DNA of 64,000 nt from CAZQQN01 sp964549595 (GTDB lineage: Bacteria > Bacteroidota > Bacteroidia > CAILMK01 > CAYYUA01), in NCBI GenBank assembly GCA_964549595.1, contig CAZJWK010000002.1:31219-95218 (forward strand), given 5' to 3'. The translations under genes were made by a program, and so were the position numbers. This document shows positions 9,010 to 19,307 of the stretch, piece by piece. Below the pieces are notes generated by a model. It was given only the letters and a program-made list of their open reading frames with translations. It was not told where the DNA came from and ran no database searches. Every line of letters starts with the position of its first letter. Positions within the stretch are counted from its first letter, which is position 1.

Positions 9010-11736
9010 ATGAATCCAATGTCAATCATTTATAGTGCTGATAGCAAATACGTGGATTCCTTGTACAAAACCTACAAAGACAATCCGGAAGCAGTTGACG
9101 AAACCTGGAGGCAATTCTTTGAAGGGTTTGATTTTGCCCTTACTATGAATGGAACGGGACAGGATTTATCGGAAGGGCAACTTCAAAAGGAAATCAATGT
9201 TTACCGGTTGATTGAAGGCTACCGTTACAGGGGGCATTTATTGTCTGATACCAACCCGATTCGAGAGCGGAAAGACCGGGAGGCGCACTTGTCCCTTGAA
9301 CATTATGGTTTAAGTGAAAACGATTGGGATTCAGAATTTTTAGTGGGAAGCGATTTAGGCTTAGGCACGGCTACTTTAAGGGACATTATCAATCACCTTC
9401 AGAAAATTTATACAGGTTCCATAGGTGTCGAGTATAAACACATCAGAAAGAATGAGCACCTGGAATGGGTTAAAGGAAAATTTGAACAGGAATATCCTAA
9501 CTTAAAGTTCTCATTAAATAAGAAGAAAAGAATACTGGAAAAGCTAAATGAGGCTGCGGTATTCGAGAATTTTCTCCATACCAAATACGTGGGCCAAAAG
9601 AGGTTTTCCCTTGAGGGTGGTGAAAATACCATTCCCGCTCTGGATGCTATTATTTCAGACAGTGCTGAGCAAGGTGTACAGGAGGTTGTCTTAGGCATGG
9701 CTCATCGAGGAAGGTTAAATGTGTTAGCGAATATTCTTGGTAAGACTTATGAATACATATTCAGTGAGTTTGAGGGAGAAGCCGAGCCGGATTTAACGAT
9801 GGGTGACGGGGACGTTAAATATCACCTCGGTTTTGGTTCACAGGTTCAAACCTCCGAAGGTAAAGACGTTCATGTCAAACTGGCTCCTAACCCTTCTCAT
9901 TTGGAGTCTGTGGATCCCGTTGTTGAGGGTTATGCCCGTGGAAAATCAGATGTCCTGTACAATGAGGATTCTAACAAAATTTTACCCATTTTACTTCACG
10001 GGGATGCAGCCTTATCCGGTCAGGGAGTTGTTTACGAGGTAATGCAGATGTCCGCTTTAGATGGTTATACAACGGGCGGAACCATCCATTTTGTAATCAA
10101 CAACCAAATTGGATTTACCACGGATTTTGATCAAGGTCGTTCTTCAGATTACTCCACAAGCGTGGGAAAAGTAGTGGATACACCGATTATTCATGTGAAC
10201 GGGGACGATGCAGAGGCTGTGGTGTATGCGGTTCAATTGGCGGTTGAATTTCGTCAGAAATTTAACCATGATATTTTCGTGGACATGGTTTGTTACCGCA
10301 AACACGGCCACAACGAAGGAGACGATCCAAAAATTACCCAACCAAGCCTCTATCAAAAAATTGCGGACCATCCGGATCCCAGGGAAGTTTATAGCCAGCG
10401 GCTGGTTGAAGAGGGAGATATTGAAGCGCAAATGGCGAAAGACCTCAAAAAGGATTTCAAGAAAAAGCTTCAGGACCGCCTTAATATGGTCCGGGAACAA
10501 CCCTTGGAATATGAATACCAAGAGCCGGATAAGGAATGGCGAAAATTAAGAAGATCTCAGCCTGAGGATTTTAACGAATCTCCTGATACTAGTGTGAGTA
10601 AGGAATCTCTTGAAAAAGTAATTAAGGCATTAACCTATAAACCGGAAGAATTTACCCCCATAAAACAAATAAAAAAGGAGCTTGAAAAACGCCAAAAGGG
10701 TTGGGAAGAAGGGCAATTTGATTGGGCTTTAGGGGAATTGACGGCTTATGGCACCTTAATGCTTGATGGCAATGATGTTAGATTAAGTGGTCAGGATACA
10801 GTGAGGGGTACTTTTGCTCATCGGCATTCTGTTATCTTTGACGCTAATGATAATACGCCCTTTAACAGCCTTAATCACATTGATAACGCTAAAGGGAATT
10901 TTCGTGTGTATAATTCCCTTCTGTCAGAAAACGCTGCTTTGGGATTTGAATATGGTTATGCCCTGGCTTATCCTTATTCGTTGACCATTTGGGAAGCGCA
11001 ATTCGGAGATTTTAATAATGGTGCACAAACCGTGATTGATCAGTTTATTGCCTCCGGAGAATCCAAATGGCAAAAAATGAACGGATTGGTAATGCTTCTT
11101 CCTCATGGTTACGAGGGGCAAGGGCCGGAACATTCAAATGCCCGGCCCGAAAGGTTTCTGCAACTTGCCGCTGAGCAAAATTTAGTATTGGGCAATTTTA
11201 CAACACCCGCCAATTTTTTCCATGCCCTGAGGCGGCAACTCAAATGGGAATTCCGAAAGCCGTTGATTGTCATGAGTCCAAAATCCCTCCTGAGGCATCC
11301 TCGCTGCGTTTCGGATATTAGTGAGTTTACAGAGGGAAAATTCAGAGAGCTCATTGATGATGAAGCGTTTAGGGATAATCCCGAAAAAGCGGAGCGGGTT
11401 TTGTTATGCAGCGGCAAAGTTTATTACGACTTGTTAGCCAAAAAAGAGGAACAAGGGATCGATAACATAGCCATTATTCGATTGGAACAACTATACCCCA
11501 TGCCTGAAAATCAATTGGAGGCTGTTTACGAAAGGTATAGCAATGCGGATTTTTATTGGGTTCAGGAAGAGCCCAAAAATATGGGACCTTGGACTTACTT
11601 ACTAAGGTGGGAGGAAAACTGTAAACATTTAAAATTGATTGCCAGAAAAGCGAGTGCTTCACCTGCTACTGGTTTTCACAAAGTCCATGAGCGGGAGCAG
11701 CAAGCTATTGTCAATGAAGCATTAGGGTTAGAATGA
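9010..11736 (+). CDS. sucA: 2-oxoglutarate dehydrogenase E1 component
   Basis: Thiamine-diphosphate enzyme of the citric acid cycle that decarboxylates 2-oxoglutarate and transfers the succinyl group to the lipoyl arm of SucB. At 908 residues it has the normal family length. Visible landmarks: the N-terminal SIIYSADSKYVDSLYKTY and EETWRQFF-like E2-binding region, GMAHRGRLNVLAN, the GDAALSGQGVVYE thiamine diphosphate region, FVINNQIGFTT, YRKHGHNEGDDP, and LLPHGYEGQGPEHSNAR near the C-terminus. It is the first gene of sucA-sucB-lpd, with 30 bases before sucB. The divergent neighbour is the C25 peptidase, with a 200-base shared upstream region. Confidence 0.97.
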   Translation: MNPMSIIYSADSKYVDSLYKTYKDNPEAVDETWRQFFEGFDFALTMNGTGQDLSEGQLQKEINVYRLIEGYRYRGHLLSDTNPIRERKDREAHLSLEHYGLSENDWDSEFLVGSDLGLGTATLRDIINHLQKIYTGSIGVEYKHIRKNEHLEWVKGKFEQEYPNLKFSLNKKKRILEKLNEAAVFENFLHTKYVGQKRFSLEGGENTIPALDAIISDSAEQGVQEVVLGMAHRGRLNVLANILGKTYEYIFSEFEGEAEPDLTMGDGDVKYHLGFGSQVQTSEGKDVHVKLAPNPSHLESVDPVVEGYARGKSDVLYNEDSNKILPILLHGDAALSGQGVVYEVMQMSALDGYTTGGTIHFVINNQIGFTTDFDQGRSSDYSTSVGKVVDTPIIHVNGDDAEAVVYAVQLAVEFRQKFNHDIFVDMVCYRKHGHNEGDDPKITQPSLYQKIADHPDPREVYSQRLVEEGDIEAQMAKDLKKDFKKKLQDRLNMVREQPLEYEYQEPDKEWRKLRRSQPEDFNESPDTSVSKESLEKVIKALTYKPEEFTPIKQIKKELEKRQKGWEEGQFDWALGELTAYGTLMLDGNDVRLSGQDTVRGTFAHRHSVIFDANDNTPFNSLNHIDNAKGNFRVYNSLLSENAALGFEYGYALAYPYSLTIWEAQFGDFNNGAQTVIDQFIASGESKWQKMNGLVMLLPHGYEGQGPEHSNARPERFLQLAAEQNLVLGNFTTPANFFHALRRQLKWEFRKPLIVMSPKSLLRHPRCVSDISEFTEGKFRELIDDEAFRDNPEKAERVLLCSGKVYYDLLAKKEEQGIDNIAIIRLEQLYPMPENQLEAVYERYSNADFYWVQEEPKNMGPWTYLLRWEENCKHLKLIARKASASPATGFHKVHEREQQAIVNEALGLE

Positions 11737-11766
11737 TCAACTGAGAACAATAAATAATTATTCACC

Positions 11767-13071
11767 ATGCCAGTAGATATTAAAGTGCCCAACATTGGAG
11801 AATCTGTTAGTGAAGTAACTATTTCCAGCTGGACGAAAAATGAAGGGGATTATGTGGAAATGGATGAAGTCATTTGCGAGATAGAATCCGATAAAGCTAC
11901 CTTTGAGCTCAATGCCGAGGATGATGGTATTTTACATATTGAGGTTGAAGAGGGCGAAACGGTTAGTGTAGGTGATAAAGTCGCTTCCATTGATACTGAA
12001 GCGGCTGCTCCTGAGAAGGCAAGTGAGGAAGAAGAAAAAGCTGAAGCGGTTTCTGAGGAAACTGAGAAAAAAGAAAGTGCTCCTGCTGCCGAACCTGAAG
12101 GTAAGCAAACCTACGCCACGGGTACTCCATCGCCTGCTGCTAAGAAGATTTTAGATGAAAATGGTATCAACCCGGATGAAGTGAAGGGAACGGGTAAAGA
12201 TGGGCGCATTACAAAGGATGATGCGCAAAAAGCTGTTGCTGAAAAGTCAGCTCCCAAGGAAAAAGCAGAAAAAACTAAGGAGGAACCTGCTAAAGAAAAA
12301 GCTTCTTCCGAAAACGAAACCCCCGAGTTGGGTGAAGCACCCAAACCTAAAAGTCACGGGATAACCCGCGAGGTCAGAAAAGAAAAAATGACCACGCTAA
12401 GGAAGACCATCTCCAAAAAACTGGTGGCTGCTAAGAATGAGACGGCCATGCTAACCACCTTCAATGAGGTAGACATGAAAAACCTCATGGATCTGCGCAA
12501 AAAATACAAAGACCCATTCAAGGAAAAGTTTGATGTAAACCTGGGTTTCATGTCTTTTTTTGCGAAGGCAGTTTGTGAAGCCGTCAAGGAATATCCTGCC
12601 GTTAATGCCAAGATCCTTGAGGAAGAAGAAGCCATTGAATACTATGACTATGTGGACCTTGGTATTGCCGTTTCCACTCCACGGGGATTGGTGGTCCCGA
12701 ATATCAGGAATGCCGAATCCATGAGTTTTGAAGAAATAGAAAAATCGGTCATCCATTTTGCACAGAAGGCCAGGGATAATAAGATAGGTGTGGATGAAAT
12801 GCAGGGAGGCACATTTTCCATCACCAATGGAGGCATTTTTGGCTCTATGCTTTCCACCCCGATACTGAATGCCCCACAATCAGCCATTTTAGGGATGCAC
12901 AATATTGTGGAGAGGCCCGTGGCTATTGATGGAGAAGTAGTGATCAGACCCATTATGTACGTAGCACTTTCCTATGATCACAGGCTGGTTGATGGCAAGG
13001 AATCGGTTAGTTTCCTTTACCGGATTAAGGAGTTCATTGAGGACCCTGCCAGGTTATTATTAGGGGTTTAA
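11767..13071 (+). CDS. sucB: Dihydrolipoyllysine succinyltransferase, E2 of the 2-oxoglutarate dehydrogenase complex
   Basis: Core E2 subunit (434 residues) that carries the succinyl group to CoA. An N-terminal lipoyl domain (1-76) contains the lipoylated Lys in [11 protein letters not shown] long Ala/Glu/Lys/Pro linker (77-115) leads to the peripheral subunit-binding domain (about 117-155, with [10 protein letters not shown] and [10 protein letters not shown]), a second linker, and the catalytic domain from about 200. The active-site motif SYDHRLVDG lies near the C-terminus. The Glu/Lys-rich linkers are typical and give no sign of damage. It sits between sucA and lpd, so all three enzyme components of the complex are in one operon. 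Confidence 0.96.
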   Translation: MPVDIKVPNIGESVSEVTISSWTKNEGDYVEMDEVICEIESDKATFELNAEDDGILHIEVEEGETVSVGDKVASIDTEAAAPEKASEEEEKAEAVSEETEKKESAPAAEPEGKQTYATGTPSPAAKKILDENGINPDEVKGTGKDGRITKDDAQKAVAEKSAPKEKAEKTKEEPAKEKASSENETPELGEAPKPKSHGITREVRKEKMTTLRKTISKKLVAAKNETAMLTTFNEVDMKNLMDLRKKYKDPFKEKFDVNLGFMSFFAKAVCEAVKEYPAVNAKILEEEEAIEYYDYVDLGIAVSTPRGLVVPNIRNAESMSFEEIEKSVIHFAQKARDNKIGVDEMQGGTFSITNGGIFGSMLSTPILNAPQSAILGMHNIVERPVAIDGEVVIRPIMYVALSYDHRLVDGKESVSFLYRIKEFIEDPARLLLGV

Positions 13072-13136
13072 TGGATTCATTAAATTTAAATACAAGAAAA
13101 ACAATCATTTAGCCAACAAAAGATAATTCTAAACCA

Positions 13137-14540
13137 ATGGCAAAATACGATGTTACGGTAATCGGATCAGGACCCGGTGGTTATTACGCGGCGATCCGTT
13201 GCGCGCAATTAGGTTTCAAAACAGCCATCATTGAAAAGTATGATTCTTTGGGAGGTACTTGTCTGAACGTGGGTTGCATCCCTTCAAAAGCCCTTCTGGA
13301 TTCCACCCATCTTTACCATGATGCCGTTACGGAATTTCCTGAGCATGGTATTCAAATAGAGGACAAGGGGATAGATTTTAAACAAATGATAGAGCGGAAA
13401 CGCCAAGTCGTTAAGCAAACTGTGGATGGGATCAATTTTTTAATGAAAAAGAATAAGATTGACGTTTATACGGGTGTTGGGAGTTTCAAGGATAAGAATA
13501 CCATTACCGTTCATAAAAATGATGATTCCACTGAAGAGGTGAGTACGGATAAAACCATTATAGCTACCGGTTCTAAACCCTCTTCGCTACCTAACATAGA
13601 GATTGATAAAGAACGGATTATTTCTTCAACCGAAGCCCTTGAGCTTTCCGAGGTACCCGGAAAAATGGTGGTAATAGGAGGGGGATACATTGGTTTGGAA
13701 ATGGGTTCCGTATACAAAAGGCTTGGCACGGAGGTAAAAGTACTTGAATATTTGGATAGCGTGCTACCCAATATGGAAAAAGCCCTGGGTAAAGAATTGA
13801 AAAAAGTGCTTAAGAAACAAGGAATGAATTTTCATTTCAATACGAAGGTGACAAGTGTTGAAAATACAGGGGAAGGAGTAGTGGTCAAGGCCGAAAACAA
13901 AAAAGGGGAAGCTCAGGAATTTCAGGGTGATTATTGCTTAGTTGCTGTGGGAAGAAAGGCTTATACCCAAAATTTAGGTCTGGAAAATGTTGGACTCTCT
14001 ACTGATGATCACGGAAAAGTAACTGTAAATGAGCAACTCGAAACTCAGGTTCCGGGTATTTACGCCATTGGTGATGTGGTTGCCGGACCCATGCTTGCCC
14101 ATAAAGCTGAGGAAGAAGGCAGTTTTGTAGCAGAAGTGATGGCCGGGCAAAAGCCCCATATGAATTATAACCTTATCCCAGAAGTGGTCTATACTTGGCC
14201 CGAAGTGGCTTCTGTGGGTTACAAGGAATATGAGCTTAAAGAAAAGGGGTTTGAATACAAAACAGGTAGTTTCCCTTACAGGGCTTCTGGAAGAGCAAGG
14301 GCTAGTAATGATTTGGATGGAGAAGTTCGTGTTTTTGCCGATAGCCAAACTGATGAATTATTGGGTGTACACATTATTGGTCCGCGGGCCTCTGATATGA
14401 TTGCTGAGGGTGTTGTGGCTATGGAATACAGGGCCTCTGCTGAGGATATTGCGCGCATGAGCCATGCCCATCCGACTTTTACAGAAGCCATAAAAGAAGC
14501 TTGCTTGGCTGCTACCGATGACCGGGCCATTCACATTTAA
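13137..14540 (+). CDS. lpdA: Dihydrolipoyl dehydrogenase (E3)
   Basis: FAD-dependent disulfide oxidoreductase that re-oxidises the dihydrolipoyl arm with NAD+. The 467-residue protein shows the FAD-binding GSGPGGYYAAIRCAQLG, the redox-active disulfide in GGTCLNVGCIPSKALL, the NAD-binding GGGYIGLEMGSVY, the second FAD motif YAIGDVVAGPMLAHKAEEEG, and the catalytic His-Glu pair in HAHPTFTEA at the C-terminus. Its place directly after sucB suggests that it serves the 2-oxoglutarate complex, although E3 is commonly shared with other lipoyl complexes. Confidence 0.97.
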   Translation: MAKYDVTVIGSGPGGYYAAIRCAQLGFKTAIIEKYDSLGGTCLNVGCIPSKALLDSTHLYHDAVTEFPEHGIQIEDKGIDFKQMIERKRQVVKQTVDGINFLMKKNKIDVYTGVGSFKDKNTITVHKNDDSTEEVSTDKTIIATGSKPSSLPNIEIDKERIISSTEALELSEVPGKMVVIGGGYIGLEMGSVYKRLGTEVKVLEYLDSVLPNMEKALGKELKKVLKKQGMNFHFNTKVTSVENTGEGVVVKAENKKGEAQEFQGDYCLVAVGRKAYTQNLGLENVGLSTDDHGKVTVNEQLETQVPGIYAIGDVVAGPMLAHKAEEEGSFVAEVMAGQKPHMNYNLIPEVVYTWPEVASVGYKEYELKEKGFEYKTGSFPYRASGRARASNDLDGEVRVFADSQTDELLGVHIIGPRASDMIAEGVVAMEYRASAEDIARMSHAHPTFTEAIKEACLAATDDRAIHI

Positions 14541-14575
14541 AACCTTAAAATTTAAAACGTCAAAAACTGAAAACT

Positions 14576-15109
14576 ATGCATTACTTAGCGTTTTTATTGA
14601 TCATTGGTATGAGCTTAACAGCTTGTCAAAACAATTCGAAAGAACAAACCAACAAGGAAGAGGACGATAACAAAGCGTCAGATTCCGTTGCGATGAAAAA
14701 GGAAAAAGATCAGTATGATACGGTTCATTACGGGAAAAAGATAAAGGAGAAAGGGGCGTTATCACTGGCTTCGGCACTGGATTCTATGGGTGATAAGGAG
14801 GAATACCATGCTAAGGTAAAAGGCAAAGTGACTTCCGTTTGTCAAAAGAAAGGTTGCTGGATGAAATTAGAACGGCCTGATGGCCAATCCATGCGAGTAA
14901 CCTTTAAAGATTATGGTTTTTTTGTCCCGAAAGACCTTGCCGGAGAAAAAGTGGTCATGCAGGGAAAGGCTTACACAGATACCCTTTCTGTGAAGCATAG
15001 GAAGCATTTTGCCCGTGATGCGGGAAAATCAGAGAAAGAAGTTGAGGAAATAACCGAGCCGAAAATGCAGGTTGCTTTTAAAGCGGAGGGGGTTAAAATT
15101 CTGCAATAA
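14576..15109 (+). CDS. DUF4920 family lipoprotein
   Basis: A 177-residue lipoprotein with a short signal and lipobox (SLTAC, lipidated Cys at residue 17), a charged Lys/Glu/Asp linker (18-50) and a single globular domain of the DUF4920 family. That family has an OB-like fold of unknown role; the two conserved cysteines here are C89 and C94 in VCQKKGCWMKLE. The cysteine pair suggests metal binding or redox chemistry, but this is inference. It follows lpd by 35 bases in the same direction and could be read from the suc operon. Confidence 0.75.
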   Translation: MHYLAFLLIIGMSLTACQNNSKEQTNKEEDDNKASDSVAMKKEKDQYDTVHYGKKIKEKGALSLASALDSMGDKEEYHAKVKGKVTSVCQKKGCWMKLERPDGQSMRVTFKDYGFFVPKDLAGEKVVMQGKAYTDTLSVKHRKHFARDAGKSEKEVEEITEPKMQVAFKAEGVKILQ

Positions 15110-15427
15110 ATTTCACCCTATAAGATCCCGAAGGAAATGGATATTTGATTGATGAGGTGTTTCTCTTACGCTGCTTTGTTTTAAGCCAAAGGGTTTCTTA
15201 AAAGCCATATTCAAGAGTCCCTGATTATTTATAATTTATATTTAACTTTTTAACTGTCTAAAAAGGAAATGCCTAAATAACATAATAGAGCCGACCAAAG
15301 GTCAACAAACGGCATCGAACTATTCGGGCATTTCCATTTAGTCAACCATAAGCAAATAAACATTGGCTCTTAACTCAGGTCAAGCAGGGGTTATAAATCA
15401 TTGTTGACTCGAAAGGTTGAACTAAAA
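15110..15427. repeat. 318-base gene-free stretch with nested inverted repeats
   Basis: This is the space between two convergent genes. No open frame is convincing. Several inverted repeats are nested: GGAAATGCC (15265-15273) with GGCATTTCC (15327-15335), AGAGCC (15287-15292) with GGCTCT (15365-15370), GTCAACAA (15301-15308) with TTGTTGAC (15401-15408), and a small hairpin GACC-AAA-GGTC (15293-15303). No T-run terminator follows any of them. The first pair is extended by similar outer flanks (CTAAA on one side, TTTAG on the other). Confidence 0.5.
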
Positions 15428-16519
15428 CTACAACCGATCATCTCGGCTTCTTAAGCAATGATCGGTTAAAACAACCGCTGTCATGGCTTCTACAATTGGT
15501 ACCGCTCTTGGCACTACACAGGGATCGTGCCTTCCCTTTCCTTCAAGGTTTACCTCATTGCCTGATTTATCAACCGTTTTTTGTGGTTTGGCGATGGTCG
15601 CCACTGGTTTAAAAGCTATCCGAAATTCCAGGGGAGCGCCATTACTGATACCCCCTTGCACACCTCCTGAGTGATTGGTTTCAGTTTGGATTTGGCCTTC
15701 ATTTCCGGTTGCTGTGAAAAGATCGTTATGGGCTGAACCATTCATGGAAGCCGCCTTGAAGCCTTCACCGATCTCAAATCCTTTGCTTGCATTAATGGAA
15801 AGCATTGCTTTGGCCAAATCACTTTCAAGCTTATCAAAAACCGGTTCGCCCCAGCCTTCCGGAATATTCCTGACTTGGCAACCAATGCAACCGCCAAGAC
15901 TGTCTTTTTCTTTCCTGGCTTTTTTAATGGCTTCTTCCATTACTTGAGCTTTTGCCTGATCCGGGCACCTAACAGGATTTTGCTCAATTTGACTCAAGTC
16001 AATGTATGACCAATCTTCATCAAGTTTTACATCACCGATCTGATCAACAAAGGCATGGATAGCTAAATCGGGGGACAGGTGTTTCAATAATTGTTTTGCG
16101 ATGGCTCCGGCTGCCACCCAATTGACTGTTTCTCGAGCAGAGGAACGGCCGCCACCGCGGTAATCACGAATGCCATATTTGGCTTCATATGTATAGTCAG
16201 CATGAGATGGACGGTAAACGTCTTTAAAACGTTGGTATTCTTCTGGCTTAGCGTCTTTATTAGGGATGGAGATGGCGATAGGGCTTCCTAAGGTTTGATT
16301 CTCAAATATCCCTGATTGTATCTGGAAGCTTTCATCCTCCTTGCGTTGGGTTGTAAGCTTGGATTGACCAGGTTTCCTTCTGTCCAATGCTTCCCGGATT
16401 GCTTGGGTATCGATAGGAATGCCGGCCGGGCATCCTTCAATGACAACGCCCATTCTTTTCCCATGGGATTCCCCAAATGTAGTTATCCTGAAAAGCTTGC
16501 CAAAGCTGTTTCCTCCCAT
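15428..16519 (-). CDS. aroC: Chorismate synthase
   Basis: Last enzyme of the shikimate pathway, converting 5-enolpyruvylshikimate-3-phosphate to chorismate with reduced FMN. The 363-residue protein has all family signatures: FGESHGKRMGVVIEGCPAG near the N-terminus, DYRGGGRSSARETVNWVAAGAIA in the middle, and a C-terminal GRHDPCVVPRAVPIVEAMTA. The ATG at 16519 is the natural start (MGGNSFGKLFRITTFGESHG). It follows aroA in the same direction, about 105 bases apart, so two consecutive pathway steps are encoded together. Confidence 0.97.
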   Translation of the reverse strand: MGGNSFGKLFRITTFGESHGKRMGVVIEGCPAGIPIDTQAIREALDRRKPGQSKLTTQRKEDESFQIQSGIFENQTLGSPIAISIPNKDAKPEEYQRFKDVYRPSHADYTYEAKYGIRDYRGGGRSSARETVNWVAAGAIAKQLLKHLSPDLAIHAFVDQIGDVKLDEDWSYIDLSQIEQNPVRCPDQAKAQVMEEAIKKARKEKDSLGGCIGCQVRNIPEGWGEPVFDKLESDLAKAMLSINASKGFEIGEGFKAASMNGSAHNDLFTATGNEGQIQTETNHSGGVQGGISNGAPLEFRIAFKPVATIAKPQKTVDKSGNEVNLEGKGRHDPCVVPRAVPIVEAMTAVVLTDHCLRSRDDRL

Positions 16520-16623
16520 ATAGCTTGTTTCTTAAGTTTGTGTTTTACGCCCCATTTTCAAAATGCCTAACATACTTTAAAAAACAATTCTTCTTCAAAA
16601 TGGATTGCTTAGACAAAAACAAA

Positions 16624-17853
16624 TTATTGGCAATTAAATCCCATTTGATTTAATTGCTTCCAAAATCCGGGATAGGATTTATCAACAACCTCCGGTTCGG
16701 CTATCTTTAACTGTTTATTAAGGGCAGCTAATATGGGCCAGCTCATGGCCAGGCGGTGGTCATTATAAGTTTCCAGAACCTGGGAAGATGCCGGTACTGG
16801 ATCAAACTCATAGCAGGAAAGCTCCGTGTCAGTGCTATTCATTTTTGCACCCGTTTTTTGTAACTCTTTGCTGAGGGCTTTCAGGCGATCCGTTTCCTTA
16901 TGCTTTAAGTGAGCCAGGCCTTTAAAACTGAACGGAATTTGTAAAGCCCTGCAAAGAGTGGCCAAAGTGGGTACCAGGTCCGGGTGATCGGTCATTAACG
17001 CTTCGAATTCTGAAGGGTAAAAGCTTTCTGACTCAACCAATAATCCTTCTCTTTTTTCAAAATTAAAACTTAAACCAAAGCGCGAAAGCAAAGAAATGAT
17101 AGCCCGATCCCCCTGCCAGGAATTTTTTGATAAGCCGGAAAAGACAAGGTTACTACCCGGGAAAATACAAGCCAGACCAAACCAGTAAGAAGCCGATGTC
17201 CAATCAGGTTCAATAGTCAATGGCTTGTCCGTAATTTGGGCTTTAGGGAACACTGCCACTTCATTGGACTTTTGCCGTACTTTCACATTAAAATATTCCA
17301 GCATTTTAATGGTCATATTGAAGTAAGGCCGTGATACCGGAATTCCTGAAAAAACCAAATGAATGCCTTTTTGGGTAAAGGGTGCTATGAGCAACAATGC
17401 GGTAATAAATTGGCTGCTTTCAGAAGCATCCAATTTCACCTGCCCGCCTTTCAGGGGTTTACCTTTTATTTCGATAGGCGGGTATCCTTGTTCTTCCAGG
17501 TATTGGATTTTAGCACCAAGTTGGTTCAGGGCATCTACAAGGGGGCCGATAGGGCGATTTTTCATACGGTTTTTCCCGGTTAGGGTCTTCTTTTCCCCGG
17601 TCATGGCGAAATAAGCTGTCAAGAACCGTAGTGTAGTCCCGGCATTTTGGCAATCCAGGGTGGTATCCTGGCTTTCAATAAGTTTTTGCATTAAACGGGT
17701 GTCATCCGCATCAGAGAGGTTTTTGATAGAAAAATTGCCGTTGCTCAAAGCTTGCAAAATTAATGCACGGTTACTCAAACTTTTGGAGGAAGGCAGGTTG
17801 ATGGTGCCCTCCAACTTATTCGGTGTGGATTCGATTGAGATTACTTCGGTCAT
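16624..17853 (-). CDS. aroA: 3-phosphoshikimate 1-carboxyvinyltransferase (EPSP synthase)
   Basis: Transfers enolpyruvate from phosphoenolpyruvate to shikimate-3-phosphate. At 409 residues it has the compact form common in Bacteroidota. Visible motifs are LPSSKSLSNRAL (substrate-binding Lys/Ser), NAGTTLRFLTAYFA, KETDRLKAL, and NDHRLAMSWPIL towards the C-terminus. It lies between the CoA transferase gene, whose stop is eight bases upstream, and aroC. The tight spacing points to one transcript of CoA transferase-aroA-aroC. Confidence 0.96.
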   Translation of the reverse strand: MTEVISIESTPNKLEGTINLPSSKSLSNRALILQALSNGNFSIKNLSDADDTRLMQKLIESQDTTLDCQNAGTTLRFLTAYFAMTGEKKTLTGKNRMKNRPIGPLVDALNQLGAKIQYLEEQGYPPIEIKGKPLKGGQVKLDASESSQFITALLLIAPFTQKGIHLVFSGIPVSRPYFNMTIKMLEYFNVKVRQKSNEVAVFPKAQITDKPLTIEPDWTSASYWFGLACIFPGSNLVFSGLSKNSWQGDRAIISLLSRFGLSFNFEKREGLLVESESFYPSEFEALMTDHPDLVPTLATLCRALQIPFSFKGLAHLKHKETDRLKALSKELQKTGAKMNSTDTELSCYEFDPVPASSQVLETYNDHRLAMSWPILAALNKQLKIAEPEVVDKSYPGFWKQLNQMGFNCQ

Positions 17854-17861
17854 ACGCTTTT

Positions 17862-19076
17862 TTAACCGATTACGGCTTCCTGAATAAATGCTTGAATTCG
17901 CTCATCCGCATAACCCAAATCCTGCTTTAAAATGGCTTCCCCTTCCGCGTTAAGATGAGGCGGTGGTGCCAGATGATTGTTTTGGTAATGTTCTGTCTCC
18001 CTAAATGCGATGGTTTTCAACCCTTTAAAGCATTCTGAGGTAAGTAATAAAGATTGGGCCTCTGGCTTTTCAAATATGGCTTTCATATCCAGAACCCTTC
18101 CTATGGGGATATTATGCTTACTCAAAGCTTTAATCAGGGGGTCTGCTTGCCATTTGGCAATAATTTGCTCAAGTGTTTTGTTGAGCATTGAACGGTTCTT
18201 AACCCGTTCATGGTTGGTTTTAAAATGGGGATCCCCGGCTAAATCAGGTTGATTAAGGATCCTGCAAAAATCAATAAATTGGCGGTTTGAACCAATGGCC
18301 AAAACCAAGGGTTGGTCATCTTTTGTATAAAAAATCGTACCGTATGGCGCAATATTAGGATGTTCAGAGCCGGTTCTTTGCGGAATTTTTCCTCCGACTA
18401 ACCAATTTGTCGCTTGATTGGCCAGTGATGAAATTCCGGACTGTATTAGGGAAGTGGAAACCTTTTGCCCGTTTCCGGTTTGTTGCTTTCGGATGATGGC
18501 GGTCAATAAACCTTCTTTCAGTTGATGAGCCGCCATCAAATCCATTAGGGCCACAGGCATTTTAAGCGGTGGGCCATCGGGCATACCATTCATAAAAGTA
18601 AAACCCGCTTCCGCTTGAATTATGGCATCGTAACCCACTCTTGAATCGTTTGGACCAAAACCTGTAATTTCCCCATAGAGGACGGAAGGATTTAAAACTT
18701 TCAGCCTTTCGTAATTAAGACCAAGCCTTTCGGCATCTCCATGTTTAAAACTTGTAAGTATAATATCAGCTTTCTCAGCCAGGCTTTTGACTATGGCTAT
18801 CCCTTCATTTTTCCGCAGGTCTACGGAAAGTGATTCCTTACCCCAGTTGACACTGGAAAAGTAAGATGAAATGTCGGATTCTTCCGGTTCCTTTTCCGTT
18901 TTCCATTGCCTTGTAACATCGCCTGCTGTTCGGTTGTTTTCCACTTTAATGACGCGAGCACCCAGTTCAGCAAAGAACATCCCCACAGCCGGCCCTGCTA
19001 AAACTCCGGACAGCTCAAGGACCATATAATCTTTAAATAGGGTGTTATTTTCCTGGTTTGAATGAATAAATGACAA
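17862..19076 (-). CDS. CaiB/BaiF family (family III) CoA transferase
   Basis: A 404-residue family III CoA transferase, a class that moves CoA between carboxylic acids through an aspartyl-CoA intermediate. The N-terminal VLELSGVLAGPAVGMFFAELGARVIKVE and the catalytic-Asp region MPVALMDLMAAHQLKEGLL are typical. The substrate cannot be assigned. No ATG precedes the conserved N-terminal segment. The reading frame opens after a stop and offers TTG at 19076 as the first usual start, while the next ATG (19025) would cut into the conserved region. Its position upstream of aroA and aroC is unexpected, with no obvious pathway link. Confidence 0.85.
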   Translation of the reverse strand: MSFIHSNQENNTLFKDYMVLELSGVLAGPAVGMFFAELGARVIKVENNRTAGDVTRQWKTEKEPEESDISSYFSSVNWGKESLSVDLRKNEGIAIVKSLAEKADIILTSFKHGDAERLGLNYERLKVLNPSVLYGEITGFGPNDSRVGYDAIIQAEAGFTFMNGMPDGPPLKMPVALMDLMAAHQLKEGLLTAIIRKQQTGNGQKVSTSLIQSGISSLANQATNWLVGGKIPQRTGSEHPNIAPYGTIFYTKDDQPLVLAIGSNRQFIDFCRILNQPDLAGDPHFKTNHERVKNRSMLNKTLEQIIAKWQADPLIKALSKHNIPIGRVLDMKAIFEKPEAQSLLLTSECFKGLKTIAFRETEHYQNNHLAPPPHLNAEGEAILKQDLGYADERIQAFIQEAVIG

Positions 19077-19307
19077 AAATTTAATGAGGCAACGTTATTC
19101 AAAAATTAAAGAATTAGCCAAAGTTGGCCCAATAAGGTTAATTATCATCCTTATGGCTTTTTATTTCGCTTGATCTTAATCAACCCCTTTTGACCCTTTT
19201 TTGGCCAAGGGATAAAACGGGCCTTTCCTGTTTAATGGGATATAATTAGAACCCATTCAGTTCTTTAATGGTCATGTTTTTTTAGACTGTTTTCCAATGC
19301 CGCATTT

